Assembly (NCBI RefSeq): GCF_001039355.2
Contig: NW_019774881.1
Coordinates: 331,942 to 395,941 of the forward strand
Source of the DNA: Lingula anatina
Lineage: Eukaryota > Brachiopoda > Lingulata > Lingulida > Lingulidae
DNA: 64,000 nt
Direction of reading: 5' to 3'
This document shows positions 10,336-21,463 of the stretch, in pieces. Numbering within the stretch: position 1 is the stretch's first letter; each line of letters opens with the position of its first letter. Below the pieces are notes generated by a model that did not search any database, had not been told where the DNA came from, and saw only the letters and a list, made by a program, of their open reading frames with translations. The position numbers and the translations under genes were made by a program.

Positions 10336-11243
10336 CTTGGGGGTGTGGAGTGAACTGTTTTACTGGTATGAAGAGCAGTTATCTTGTGTTATCAGTAAAC
10401 CAGTTGTGGGAAATGAACTATGATCATATGTGTTGGACAGAGTTATAACTGTTATCTTATCAGTGACCATGTTGGCACAAAAGATATTATTTCATGATAT
10501 TTCTGTTTTTATATAATGAACAGGTTAAGGGTACTGTTTAATAGGAGTTTGTTTGTGTGTATGTGCTGGTGTGATTTGTACTTATAACATGCGAGAATAA
10601 GTATTATTTATTATTATCTTTCTCTCTTAAGATAAAAGTTAAATATGTCAGGCCCGTAGCCGGGGGGGGGGGGGGTTCAAAGGGTTCAAAAGAACCACCC
10701 TTTTTGTCAGGAAAAGGTTCATTCTGGGTAATAGTTGATCTAGATGCACAAAGGTTTCATTGTTAAAGATATACTTTTTGGGAAAACACCCCCCTCTTGA
10801 AATTGCTGACTACAGGTCTGTATGTGTTGTATGTTATGTCTAGGCAGGTTTACAAGCCTTGGTGGTCCAATAATTTTTATGTTCAGACAATATTTCTTCA
10901 CATTTTTAGCCACAACATGTGTCTGTGGTCACCGCCACTCACTTTTCACTGTGAACGCAATAAATGAATATGAGGCTTTATATCCTTGAACCAATCGCAT
11001 TGATTCATAGCACAGATTTACTTTAAATTGCAGTTGTATTTGAACATTTTCCTAGAAGTTTTATGCAGACCTTATGTGCATGATTAAAATTTTGTGTTGA
11101 TTGTGCTGTTATAAGCATTATTTATTATTGCAACAAAATTGACTTAATGACCTATTTTGTGCATCTTTATTTTCTGCTTTTTGTCTGTACATTTGACAGC
11201 TTTGCTGCCTTGTTAATTTATTTTATTTTCTCCTTGGTTTGAT
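10336..11243. other. non-coding: TRIM upstream region and MITE remnant
   Basis: Holds the TRIM 5' flank. A GGCCCGTAGCC-type MITE copy runs from about 10650 (TCAGGCCCGTAGCC, with a G14 run) to about 10819 (CTACAGGTCTG). No exon of the plus-strand gene was found before 11439. Confidence 0.45.
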
Positions 11244-11504
11244 GTGTTTTATGATGAAGGTCATGTTACTTATGTTGTAGGATTATTTACACTGTAACCT
11301 GGCAGAACTGTTGAACCACCAAGTGTTTTATGATGGAGGTCATGTTACTTATGTTGTAGGATTATTTACACTGTAACCTGGCAGAACTGTTGAACCACCA
11401 TGTGTTTTATGATGAAGGTCATGTTACTTATGTTGTAGGATTATTTACACTGTAACCTGGCAGAACTGTTGAACCACCATGTGTTTTATGATGAAGGTCA
11501 TGTG
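11244..11504 (+). repeat. 79-bp tandem repeat duplicating a 3' splice site
   Basis: Units begin GTGTTTTATGATGAAGG at 11244, 11323, 11402 and 11481, giving three full 79-bp copies and a partial fourth. Each full copy contains the acceptor TATGTTGTAG and the first ~42 bp of the exon that follows. Three alternative 3' splice sites with the same exon start therefore exist. Confidence 0.85.
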
Positions 11505-14394
11505 ACTGGGGAGGTACTCATAGAACTTGGCAGAGCTGAGACATTTGTGTTGAGATGTGCCAGGAACCAACCAGGTGTGTGGTCAGGTAGAAATGGTATA
11601 AACATGATAGTTCACTTATGATGAGAATGTTGGCTATTTACTTTACTTTATACAATTATTTTGTATCAGACAGATGTGACATTGCAGATGATGCTGTCTT
11701 GTGAGAATTATGTTTTTGATCAGTGGATGCAGTTTACATGGCTTGTGGTAATTAATCAGACATTTAAATGTTTTAACACTGATATTATCAGTTAAAACTG
11801 ATATTAATTATTAATTCTCCAAAAGAGATTTGTCAGTTTCAGTAAAATCATCCTCTGTGATGTGAATCTGGCTACCTTTAAAATTTTTTTGAGGATTTTT
11901 TTCAGCTGTTACCAATTAAAATTTGCTGGGATTATTAATCAATTCCATTTGAGTTTACTGATCGAACTTTTCATCGTAATATGTACCATGAAAGAAGAGA
12001 GTAATTTTAAGCCTTTTTAGCAGAAACAATGCTAGTTTTAACCATTGCCAAAAAACATTTAAAACCTCAGCATGTTTCCTGTTCATTCCCAGGTACAGAC
12101 AACAGCAACCTGCCAGCTGAACACGGCTCCACTCTCTACAAGTTCCTTACACAACCAGACCATGTGGACCTGGAACATCTGAATTTAGAAACTTTACAGG
12201 TAAATTACTGTCTATGTCATACCATGTGGACCTGGAACATCTGAATTTAGAAACTTTACAGGTAAATTACTGTCATAATATGTCATACCATGTGGACCTG
12301 GAACATCTGAATTTAGAAACTTTACAGGTAAATTACTGTCTATGTCATACCATGTGGACCTGGAACATCTGAATTTAGAAACTTTACAGGTAAATTACTG
12401 TCTATGTCATACCATGTGGACCTGGAACATCTGAATTTAGAAACTTTACAGGTAAAGCAATGTCATAATATGATGTGGACTTTGCACTTCCCAGTTAGAA
12501 GACTTTATGGATAAATCATTCTCACAAAATGGCATATCACATCAACCAAAAGCATATCAATTTGGAGAATTTATAAGTTGGTCATGTCTTGGAATGTTTT
12601 TTCCCAAAAAATCTATTGGCAGCATCTTGTGATCACGGTCTGTGCCCTGAATACCCCCCAGCGTAATTACTTCCAAAGCTGTAATTAATTCTCGGCTGCG
12701 CTCAGAGGAGATTCTGATACCTTGACGCATGCACAGTAGGAAGTTAGAAAGTAAATGGCAGTCGCGGTTGCTTTGAAAAATGTGTTTGTCGATTTTGTGC
12801 AACAACCAGACGAAAAAGATGAAGAAGCTATACACACGACAGATATGAGTGCAACTGTCATGATCCGATGGCAAGCGATGCGGCAACAGAGGATGAGATT
12901 TTGTAGAATGCGAGCTAGGAGGCAAAAACAGTTGATGCTGCTTTTCTTGTCTTTGCTGATCGTTTCACCTATCTGGTCTCAGGAAAGGTAATGTTTACTA
13001 TTTTTATCAACAGGGAATGTTGACAAGCTTTGAGATACTACTGCGCATGCCTCAAGGTGTCAGAATCTCCTCCTTGAATTAATTCAGCCAAGAATTAATT
13101 ACACCTTTGGATGTAACTCGCTCTTGCTGCCAGTAATTACGCTGCGGGGTATTCAGGGCACAGACCGTGATCACAAGATACCGCCAACAGATTTTTAGAA
13201 AATAGATTTTTCATGTGAACGGTCCCTAAGTACTTTGTAAAGTAAATTCAATGGGACTGTTTTATGTATACCTGTACGTTTTAGGCCTTAATTCATAAAT
13301 ATTTTCATTTTAAATATTTGATTATAGAAAGCCATGCGCCACATCCGTAAGTGTCAGAATGAGCTTCAGAAGGCAGTGGTCCATAGACACAATGCCAGAC
13401 AGGTGGTGGCAGAGCTACAACTGACAGCAGACTTACAGTTGGCAGCTTGTAGGTAAGGACTGTGTTGTATACAGACACAATGTCAGACAGGTGGTGACAG
13501 AACTACACCTGACTGCAGACTTACAGTTGGCAGCTTGTAGGTAAGGACTGTGTTCTATACAGCTGGAGATTTAACACAAGTACCCTGACTGCCCTTCAGT
13601 CTTGTATTTACGTGGAGGTTAGGATGGTGCTCTAAAAGGCTGTGGTTCACAGTGCAACAGATTTTGGCAGAGCTAGATCTTATGGCAGACTGTAAGATGT
13701 TTAAAAAATTGTAATGCTGTTTAACTCCATGCCTTTTGTTCACCTGTACAGAGATTTTACATGTCTCTCTATTACATTAACATGTTTCTCTATTATATTT
13801 CACAGAATCGGTCGAGCCCTGGTGAGTGTTGGTCGTAACCCTAACACCCAGTCACCAGGTGGAGCTGGTTACTCTGTCATCAACCTGGGCATAGCTAACC
13901 TCACGCCTACAGCAAAGACTGATCTGGCCAACAGGTAACTGCAATATGATGCTCAAATCCTGTCACAAATATACTAAGGGTTTTAAAAAGAGAGAAAAAT
14001 ATTTATTTTCATAATGTTTTTGTCTTCTTGCTTTCTCATTATTGAATATGTATCAAAAAATATTTATTTTCATAATGTTTTGTCATTTAGCTTTCTCATT
14101 ATTAAATATGTATCCATTTTTGGATAAAGTGCCATTATTGTGTCAATTACATATTTTTCTCCCTTGAAATGCCATAGAAATCTTGTTTATTGTGAACTTA
14201 AGCACATTCCCTGTCTAGACTAACACTGATGAGTATTTTGTGTACTACTAATTTTCAGACTCCTTGGTATGCTGGAGCAGTACCGTGTGGTATGGTACAC
14301 GGGCAACATTCCTCATGGTTTAAATGAATCTCTTAACGTCCTCTCTACTATGCTGAAACAGTACCTTCCTGAGGAGACCCTCTCTAGTGATTAA
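11439..14394 (+). CDS. unrecognised gene, last five exons (3' part)
   Basis: Five exons join with consistent phases: 11439-11574 (0 to 1), 12093-12199 (1 to 0), 13328-13452 (0 to 2), 13806-13934 (2 to 2), 14259-14394 (ending TAA). All have GT-AG borders. The ~210 encoded residues start DYLHCNLAELLNHH, continue through a helical Lys/Gln-rich stretch (KAMRHIRKCQNELQ) and end near KQYLPEETLSSD. No transmembrane or zinc motif is seen; it looks like an all-helical soluble protein. I do not recognise the family. Three exons have tandemly duplicated edges (11244-11504, 12161-12445, 13386-13558), and a TIR element sits in the second of the introns listed. The 5' part is missing, possibly including the exon at 372-504. 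Confidence 0.7.
12161..12445 (+). repeat. 62-66-bp tandem repeat duplicating a 5' splice site
   Basis: Five copies start with CATGTGGACCTGGAACATCTG at 12161, 12223, 12289, 12351 and 12413. The first contains the end of the exon 12093-12199 and its donor (TTTACAG|GTAAAT). The later copies repeat the exon end and donor, giving five candidate donors. Confidence 0.88.
12594..13229. mobile_element. TIR element with ~145-bp inverted repeats in an intron
   Basis: The left arm (about 12611-12745) and right arm (about 13040-13190) are inverted repeats. They match almost perfectly over TCTTGTGATCACGGTCTGTG and the next ~25 bp, then with mismatches through GGAGATTCTGA to GCATGC. The right end reads GTGAACGGTCCC followed by TAA, suggesting a 3-bp target as in PIF/Harbinger elements. 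The left terminus is degraded. Inside is a 78-codon ORF with a Met/Arg- and Leu-rich end. Confidence 0.55.
12755..12991 (+). CDS. 78-aa ORF within the intronic TIR element, possible transposase first exon
   Basis: The ORF starts MAVAVALKN, is rich in Met/Arg/Gln in the middle and ends in a hydrophobic stretch (LMLLFLSLLIV). A donor-like AAAG|GTAATG lies at its end (12988). An N-terminal Arg-rich then Leu-rich run resembles the start of some Harbinger-type transposases, but no catalytic domain is present. This is a weak resemblance, so treat it as a hypothetical remnant. Confidence 0.25.
   Translation: MAVAVALKNVFVDFVQQPDEKDEEAIHTTDMSATVMIRWQAMRQQRMRFCRMRARRQKQLMLLFLSLLIVSPIWSQER
13386..13558 (+). 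repeat. tandem duplication of an exon end and donor
   Basis: The segment AGACACAATG..CAGCTTGTAGGTAAGG at 13386-13470 is repeated at about 13473-13558. The second copy has its own acceptor (TATACAG|A at 13474/13475) and an open 66-bp exon (13475-13540, phase 2 to 2) that could be added in frame. A more diverged third copy may follow at 13610-13700. Confidence 0.75.
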
Positions 14395-15607
14395 CTGGAA
14401 GACAGGAACTCCCCTGCATCAAGTCTGAAGGAGTGATCAAACCAAAACAGCTCTATTTATCTATTTATTTGAACTGGGTGGTTTACTAGTGCGTTGACTT
14501 GAAGCACATGTCATATGTTTGTAGTGGGAATCTGCTTCCCTTTCATTACATAGATATTCTTACAGAGATTCTTCATGTGGAGGGGTTTATCACTCACTTT
14601 GAATAAAATGGCAGCTTTATACATGAAAATAGAAAGATGGGAGCCAGAAACAGTATGCAGAGTAAAATGGAAGGCTTCATTTATCATATGATATTGACTG
14701 ATTTGATTTTGGTAGTTACTGTAATTTGGGTTCAGGCACTTTGGGATTTATTGGAATTCTGGCACTTTAATAGAACAAAGTGGGTTTTAATGTGAAAATG
14801 TGGGTTAGGTAGAAATGGTATAAATAGTATAGCATTATTAAAATGCAAATGGGAGGGACCATAAATGTAAAGGAATTTTTAAAGGATTTGACTTTATATT
14901 CTCTAATTATCCGCCGTTCAGATGATGTGATATATAAATATATATAATGGCTTGGGGATAAATGTTAAATTGAGAAGTTTAAAGCCTTTTTCATAAGTAA
15001 TTAGTGGTGCACAATTGATTTTATTACATATTGAAAAGATGAGTTTATCAATGATATGTATAGGCCTACATGGTGAAAATAAATATTTATCTGATGGAGA
15101 AATCTGGATGTTATTCCATTTATTATTGATGGTCTTCATATTATTTTATTAAGGAAACTTTCCCCATTACGTCACTAGTAAACTCCAAGTTAAATGAAAG
15201 AATTGGTTCTCGAAATAATCCATCATGTTCAGTGTCTGGAGTTTGTGCCACGTGAGTAATAGGATAAAATGATAAGACATTTTAAAATAATCTACTTCGA
15301 ATATATATATATATTTTTTTCTTCAACACAGTTTATTTTTTATTTTTATTTTCTCTTGCAAACAAAACTAGATATATATTCTATAAAATCAATTTTAAGA
15401 AACTTGCTTATTATCATGTTCTTAAGTGGGATTTCTACTTCGAATTTTCAATTCATCTACAGTAAATATGCTCTAGAATCTGACTCAACAAGGATGACGA
15501 TCTATACAAGTTTTCAAGAACCAAGATCATCCATGTCGCTACAAAGAACGTAGAAACTAAAAAAATAAAATAAAATAATGAATAAATAAACAAAAGACTA
15601 CACCCAG
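14395..15607. other. convergent intergenic space, nothing recognised
   Basis: This AT-rich stretch lies between the stop codons of the plus-strand gene (14394) and receptor gene 1 (15608). It presumably holds both 3' UTRs. No other gene or structured repeat was found. Confidence 0.5.
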
Positions 15608-18366
15608 CTATACTTTCCCAGTCACATCACTGACAGAAGAATAACCATCGGGTTCATTTGCTCTCTGCACATCGTCCAACTCTGCGTAAGCATTTTCCTC
15701 GGGTTCGTGGTCGTAGTAAAATGGTTCTTTATTTTGCTCTCCAGTATCATTCTGTACAGACATCCTTTCTTCCTCATAGTTATCATCCTCACACACGGGA
15801 GAATAGTAGACAGTTTCACTGTCCACGTGGTCGGTTGGCGTTTTTACAGTAAATACCGTGGGGGGATTTTTGACGTCATTGTCTTCGCAGTTTAGTTTTG
15901 TCACCAAGTAGGGCGGGACGTAATTTCGGCGGGACGTAATCTCATCTGCTGTGTTATAATCCTGACACACACTACTGTAATAAATTTCGTTATCCGTCAA
16001 CAGCGATGGAGATCTGGACAGTTGTTTCTCTGGATAGTAATAAATGCTGGATTCAGAGATGTTTTCGGAATCGTTGCTAAAACGTCTTTCCCGGTGAATA
16101 GCAACGTCGTGGTTATCAGAGGTTACTGCGTGCTGAAAATCGGGATTGTGAAATTTAATGTTGTCTGTATTCTCATTGTTCTTTGTGCGCATTAATAGGA
16201 CTCGATCGAAATTGACGTAGTTTTCTATTTCCGAAATGTTATCGTCTACAGGCTGTTCATTTTGCAAGTCTCGAGGATATCCGTCTGTTCTTTTGTCGGG
16301 AACTGTTGGAATCTGTTCGTGGGTTTCAGCAGAGTTCGCACAATGGTTGTGAGGGGTTGGATCCTTTTGGTACGTCTTTGTAACGGTTGCGTATATGTAT
16401 GAAGAACTTCTGTAACAGCCGTCGTCGTCGGAAGTCGGTAATCCTGACAGACACTGCCGAGGAACCAGGTAGGAAGCAACGCTACGGCTGTCGTTGATAT
16501 CATCTTCTTCCTGTATTGCACGCGGAGGCTTGGAGGGCGGGGCCAAAGCATTCGGTGAAACGGTTGTTCTAATGGTCAGTTCATTAACCTTTGTTTTCGT
16601 TGGGTTGGTTAGGGTTGGTGATTTCAAGGAAGAGTCTTTGTCATCGGTGGCAGAGTCAGAGGGGCCTTGCACGTTTCTGAGAGCTTGTTTTGCCAGAAGA
16701 AGTTCGGCGACTTTCGGTATCTTAGGGACGCCACTCCTGTTCGACTCCGACATATTTTCGTCAGGTTTATTTGCAGGCCCATGCTGTGCAGATTTACAAA
16801 AGCCAACATCAGTATCGTGTATTTGTAGTTTTTCTGAAGAATGATCGTCTAGCGACGTGTAGAAATCCCTTGCATCCGGGTTTTTGGGCCGACGGTCTTT
16901 GTCGGCTGAGAAGGCGAGGTTTTCGTACGCTGACGGATGGCAGGTGGGAGAGGAGATGTGAGTAGTTTCTGGGTCCAGGTAAATAGGAAAATCCTGGGAA
17001 ATAAAACACGATTTTTAAATTAAATTTGCCCTGTTTTATGGTCCGTTATTTGTGTCGTTCCCATATAACTTAAAGTTTCAATTTGTGATAAATCAAATAA
17101 AACTGAATATACCTACCATATCATTGCGCCTGTCGTGGTTGTGAGCAGATTTTTCCGACTTCATGCGCCTAAAAAAGTTGATGTTTGTTTTATAAAAAAA
17201 ATTGGCTGTTTAGATGAAAACTTCAAAAGCAGACTTAAGAGTTACGAGAGTCTTTGCTGGGGAATAGAGAGACGAGAAAAGAGGGAGAATAAAACTGAAA
17301 CGCTCACGTCAAGTAACACACCTGAATTACCTACATGTAACCTTTTAGCTAACTTAAATCTATGTCGTTCTATGTTGTTGTATCATGTGGTTATAACATC
17401 TCTCGTTCCGTTACTCAAATAAAAATTAAAGACATCTCGATCGTATTACCATTTCTGTTTTTTCTTGTAAAGAAAACAAATAAGGATGCCGACGGCCGCC
17501 AGAACTACCAGACCGCTCACTGCGACTATCCCAGCGGTAACAGCGACGTCTGGCGGCGGGTTCGAAAGCTTTGTATCGTGTCTAGATGCGTTACCATAGG
17601 TTTCTGAAACGAAAAAAGAATGCACATTAAAGTCTTACTTGATTTGAAATGGTAGGCCTGTAATAAACGGACCAAATTCTTTTTTCAAGAAGTCACCAAA
17701 GCACCAGGCGAAAAAGGACATTTTCTTTCGTTTGACAGTTAATCACATTTCCTTAGGGTGCACATTTATATCAAAACTGCATCAAAATCTGTTAACTCCC
17801 ATTTGTAGTTTTTTCTTGCTAATCTGATCGGTATCCTTGCATATTAACTGTAAACCTATGTTTAAGATTTTTTTAAAAAGCTACTTTTCTACCGTGTGAA
17901 GAAATATTTGGTATAGAAGTGGCAGACGCAGTGAGGGACGAAGTAGACATAGTGTAAAAGCTGGTTGCGGTAGTTGTGTCGCTGCTTATCTCTGTTGCAC
18001 TGGCTATGCTACCTGTCTTTGCTGTCGCAATGGGCTCTAGAGTGGCAGTGGGCAGGGTTTTGGCAGAGGCTGAAACCGTCGACTCGGTGGTGACTGTTGT
18101 TGTTTCTGTCGTGATAGCGGTGGTAGCGGTCAGCCTCCGCCGCAAGCAGCTAAAAAATGAAGCACACTTCACGGCATCGCCTTCACTGGGTTTCTTGCAC
18201 TTGCCCTCATCAAAATCAAACAACCCGAAATTCTTGCAATTCAACAGTTCCACCGTGCCCGTCTCGCCGTCTGTGCACAGGTAGTAGGTGTGACAGTCAT
18301 GATGGTTGGCATACCGCGCGTCTGTCTCGCACCACGCTTCCCCATACCAACACTGGATTAACCTTT
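15608..18366 (-). CDS. receptor gene 1: chitin-binding type-2 / mucin stalk / TM / long tyrosine-rich tail
   Basis: Exons on the minus strand: 17893-18366 (ectodomain, phase 1 to 1), 17450-17603 (transmembrane, 1 to 2), 17117-17168 (juxtamembrane, 2 to 0), 15608-16993 (tail, 461 codons). About 687 residues are covered. The ectodomain has a peritrophin-A cysteine pattern, C-x11-C-x5-C-x12-C-x12-C-x10-C, with HDCHTYYLC. A Thr/Ser/Ala stalk of about 85 residues follows. The TM is VAVTAGIVAVSGLVVLAAVG.., then KKKQK. The tail holds many YxxL/V sites: SAYENL, FYTSL, IYATV, IYYSSV, VYYSPV, NAYAEL and DGYSSV. The last two form YAEL-x11-YSSV. ChtBD2 domains bind chitin-like glycans, and tyrosine motifs bind SH2 proteins when phosphorylated. 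A receptor role is inference. The signal-peptide exon was not found; a donor at 19003 is a poor candidate. Confidence 0.8.
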
Positions 18367-20228
18367 CTGTTGGTTAGATAAAAACTGTGATCAGATAGTT
18401 GATTATGGTAGTCAATATATTCAAATGCAACAAATAGTTAAAGCTAAGATATAACAATTTACGATGAAAGTTAATGAAAAACTGTTTTAAAGTTTAAAAG
18501 GTTGTTGATTTAATATTATATTCATTGAAAAGTTGATAATTGGCTTGGTTATTGTTGCCCGATGTTATTATGAGTATTTGAGAAGACGGAAGAACAATAC
18601 AGATTATTTTCAATTTTTATTTTTAATGACAGGCTTCATCGGGTCGTCTTTTCGCCTAAACTGTATACCAAGCAGAAAAATCGTTCGCTTCCTGTCAGTG
18701 CCAAGTGTATATTTAGTTTAACTGATGTATGCAGCACAGTGAACTCAAATATATTGTACTATTTTGGCATATTTCCATCTGGTAAAATATAACTAAGTCT
18801 AAGTTAATTTTCTTCTTCGTTGTTGATTTACACTCATGGAAAAATCGGGTGTATTTTGGACAACGCAGATAGAGAAACGTGGATGGCTTTGTGTGAAAGT
18901 ATATACCATGTAATAAAATGGGAGTCTATAGCCAACTAAATGATGGTGTATTTTCCAACATACAGTCCACATATAAAAGCCTTACCTTCCTGTGGCATTC
19001 TCCTCTGTGTTCTTTGTGTACCACCTGATCAGGGGTCTTCGACTACAGCCTGCTCGGGTTCAAAAGTCGGCAAAGTTGGAATGAGGGTTTTTCCTAGTAC
19101 AGAAGAGTTTCTTGCATCACTGGTGTGTCACAGAGTCTTCCTCGGCTTCATTTTCCTTTGTTTGCAAATGTTGACGGCGGAACGTTTACCTCTGATGATT
19201 AGAGACATAATTATCGCTATCAACTGGAGCGGAAAACTTGATAGACTTGTCAATGTTCCTTACAATAACCCTGGGGCAACTTCGCGGCCTCGTAATATTG
19301 CTTCCTTAGCCCCTTATCTTACAATGCCTTTGCCTGATTTGCACGGGACAATGACTCTGAGTAGACTCTGTCAACGGCAAAAGATCGAGGGGGGGGGGAA
19401 GGGGGTCCGGGGGGGGGGGGGAGCATAGTTCTCCTGGCTTCTCCACACACCCCTGAAAGGACAATATGACGAGCGAACCGAGACTAGAGCAACTAATTTT
19501 CTGTGACCTGTCAATCATATTTTGGGTTGTATTTATAAAATAATAAAAGATATCACACATCCAAATTCAATATATGTACCCCAAATCAAGGAATTCTATT
19601 TGTTGGAATCCTTGCGAAAATCAATACTGAACGTGACTATTTTCTAGGGGTCTGTGTTTATTTTAATGATCTTAATGCAAATCTTTTATTACATTTAACT
19701 TGAACTCATTTATCTGTACAACTCCGAACTATTATTATTATTGTATTTATCATTGTTATTTTCCTCGTCTGCCATTTTACATTTGCCTCGCTACACTGTC
19801 ATCACCATACAATGTACAGGTATACAGGTACCAGCAGAGGGCGTAATGAGCTCTTCTGAGGGCGAGGAGGGGGGGGGGAGAACGTTTGTCCTTTATATTG
19901 AATGCAGACACTTGAATGTTTCGGAAAACTTTGAATTTTTATTTTACCTGGGATAATATTACACTTAATTGGTGATGGATCTGTTTTACAAGGAAAATAA
20001 AAAAAGTAACGTTACGTTTGAGAATTAAAGACAGTTGTTTTAACATTGTTACTTAAATCTATCTGCTACAGAACTGTTTTGAATCAAAGTATTATTACAC
20101 ATCTTCAGTAAAGACCAACTTCTCTGTGAAAATTAAATCTTGTCTCTCTGTCCTGAAGCAACGAACGCATAAAGGGGATGACAAGAGGGGGAGAGACAGA
20201 GATTGCTCAGTTAAGAGATGTACTTCAA
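18367..20228. other. upstream of receptor gene 1, no exon identified
   Basis: The missing signal-peptide exon of receptor gene 1 should lie here or further right, ending in phase 1, but no convincing one was seen. There are G-rich runs at 19388-19423 and 19868-19879. The stretch from ~19890 begins an inverted duplication shared with 21370-21835. Confidence 0.4.
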
Positions 20229-20320
20229 GCGTGGATGGTGTAACGGTTAGCATGGTTGCCTTCCAAGTAGTCGAACTGGATTCGACTCCCGGTCCTCGCA
20301 AAATTTCTTTTATCTCTTTA
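19890..20320 (+). repeat. inverted segmental duplication, left arm
   Basis: This arm aligns with the reverse complement of 21370-21835, including ATGCAGACACTT, TTTTACCTGGGATA, CTATCTGCTACAGAACTG and CTTGTCTCTCTGTCCTGAA, then a tRNA-Gly-like sequence. The tRNA copy in this arm is decayed. Confidence 0.75.
20229..20300 (+). pseudogene. tRNA-Gly(TCC) pseudogene
   Basis: 72 nt aligning end to end with the intact tRNA-Gly copies, with substitutions in the variable region and T arm. The T stem reads CTGGATTCGACTCCCGG, so its 5' strand no longer pairs fully, and AAGCAG has become AAGTAG. Anticodon TCC is retained. It is inverted relative to the intact copy at 21392. Confidence 0.8.
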
Positions 20321-21391
20321 AAATTGGACCCTAAGTATAAAGCAGCAGGTTGCCAACAACTGAGGATGAAAGAGGGACCACGCCCGATGCGTATATATTC
20401 TAGGTCTAATGTGCGACCAATTTTTCCTTACTTTGAAGTTTTTCCTTCTATTTTAAAGTTACTACCGTACTAATCAGTACACGCAGTTCGCCGCTGTTTA
20501 TATTCACAATATACTTAAGCTGGATTTCCTTGGCACTTTTTAGGCAAGAATTTCTGATTATTTTGTCTTCAGTCTTTAGTGATGGAAGAGGAAGACAGCA
20601 GTGGTTTATAAATCTTTTCGTGAACAACCGCATGCGCACATTCTGTTCAGTCTGTAAAAAGAGAGATCTTCGGCATTTCCTCGACGCTTTCGTATCCACA
20701 TAAAAGTCGAAGGAACGCTCCTGAGGTTAGACACATATACAAAACTGCGATAGACGAGTCTGATAAGTGACATGTTCTCTTTCATAATCCATCACCCCGG
20801 CTTGGTGACAAAACCTTTAATTAGGACTGGCAGCGTCTACCTGCTATCTCTATCTTTGAGTGGTGAACTCAGATACGATCAGTGGTGAAACTGAGGTAAA
20901 ATTAATAGAGGAAATAATGAGATCGCGCTTTCAGGTGCAGACACATGGTCACTTTGAACTAGGAGCCGCTATGTAATGTACTCGGTACTAAGACCTAGTA
21001 TATCGTATATTGGGCCCAAGTATACATGTGTATATAAAAAGAACGTGCGCAAGTATCTCTTGTCATGAAAAGTAAAAGTAGTGCGATGGTTCGTTTTTTT
21101 TCTATGTCTTTCACTGGGCAGGCCCGTAGCCAGCAATTTCAAAAGGGGGGTTCTTTTTCTGAAAAAGTGGACCTTTTTCTATAAAAACTTCATTACCTAG
21201 ATCAAATTTTACCAAGAGTAGACCTTTTCCCAGCAAAAGGGGCGGTTCTTTCGAACCCCTGGTTACGGGCCTGATGGTAGTAGTTTTTTTTTCTACATAC
21301 TGTAAGGCATCAGGTTGCTCACTGAGCTCCGAGATGTCCTTTGGTCCCAAACTGATGTTACCAAAAAGAAGTAAATAAATAAAAGAAACGT
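20301..21391. other. non-coding with a GGCCCGTAGCC MITE
   Basis: At about 21119-21274 lies a MITE with inverted ends CAGGCCCGTAGCCAG and CTGGTTACGGGCCTG. The rest has no recognised features. Confidence 0.5.
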
Positions 21392-21463
21392 TGCGAGGAC
21401 CGGGAGTCGAACCCGGATCGACTGCTTGGAAGGCAACCATGCTAACCGTTACACCATCCACGC
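21392..21463 (-). tRNA. tRNA-Gly (anticodon TCC)
   Basis: On the minus strand this reads GCGTGGATGGTGTAACGG... with B box GGTTCGACTCC, anticodon loop CTTCCAA and a perfect T stem CCGGG/CCCGG. Identical in sequence to the copies at 22904 and 25214. The acceptor stem has a T4-T69 mismatch in every copy. It decodes GGA codons (UCC anticodon). Confidence 0.93.

Noticed and set aside
19004-19042. Candidate 39-bp first exon for receptor gene 1 ending GAAG|GTAAGG in phase 1
   Set aside because: Phase fits, but the peptide is not a signal sequence, the acceptor is weak and there is an in-frame stop just upstream.
19306-19560. Proline-rich minus-strand ORF
   Set aside because: Its proline run is only the translation of G-homopolymer runs at 19388-19423.
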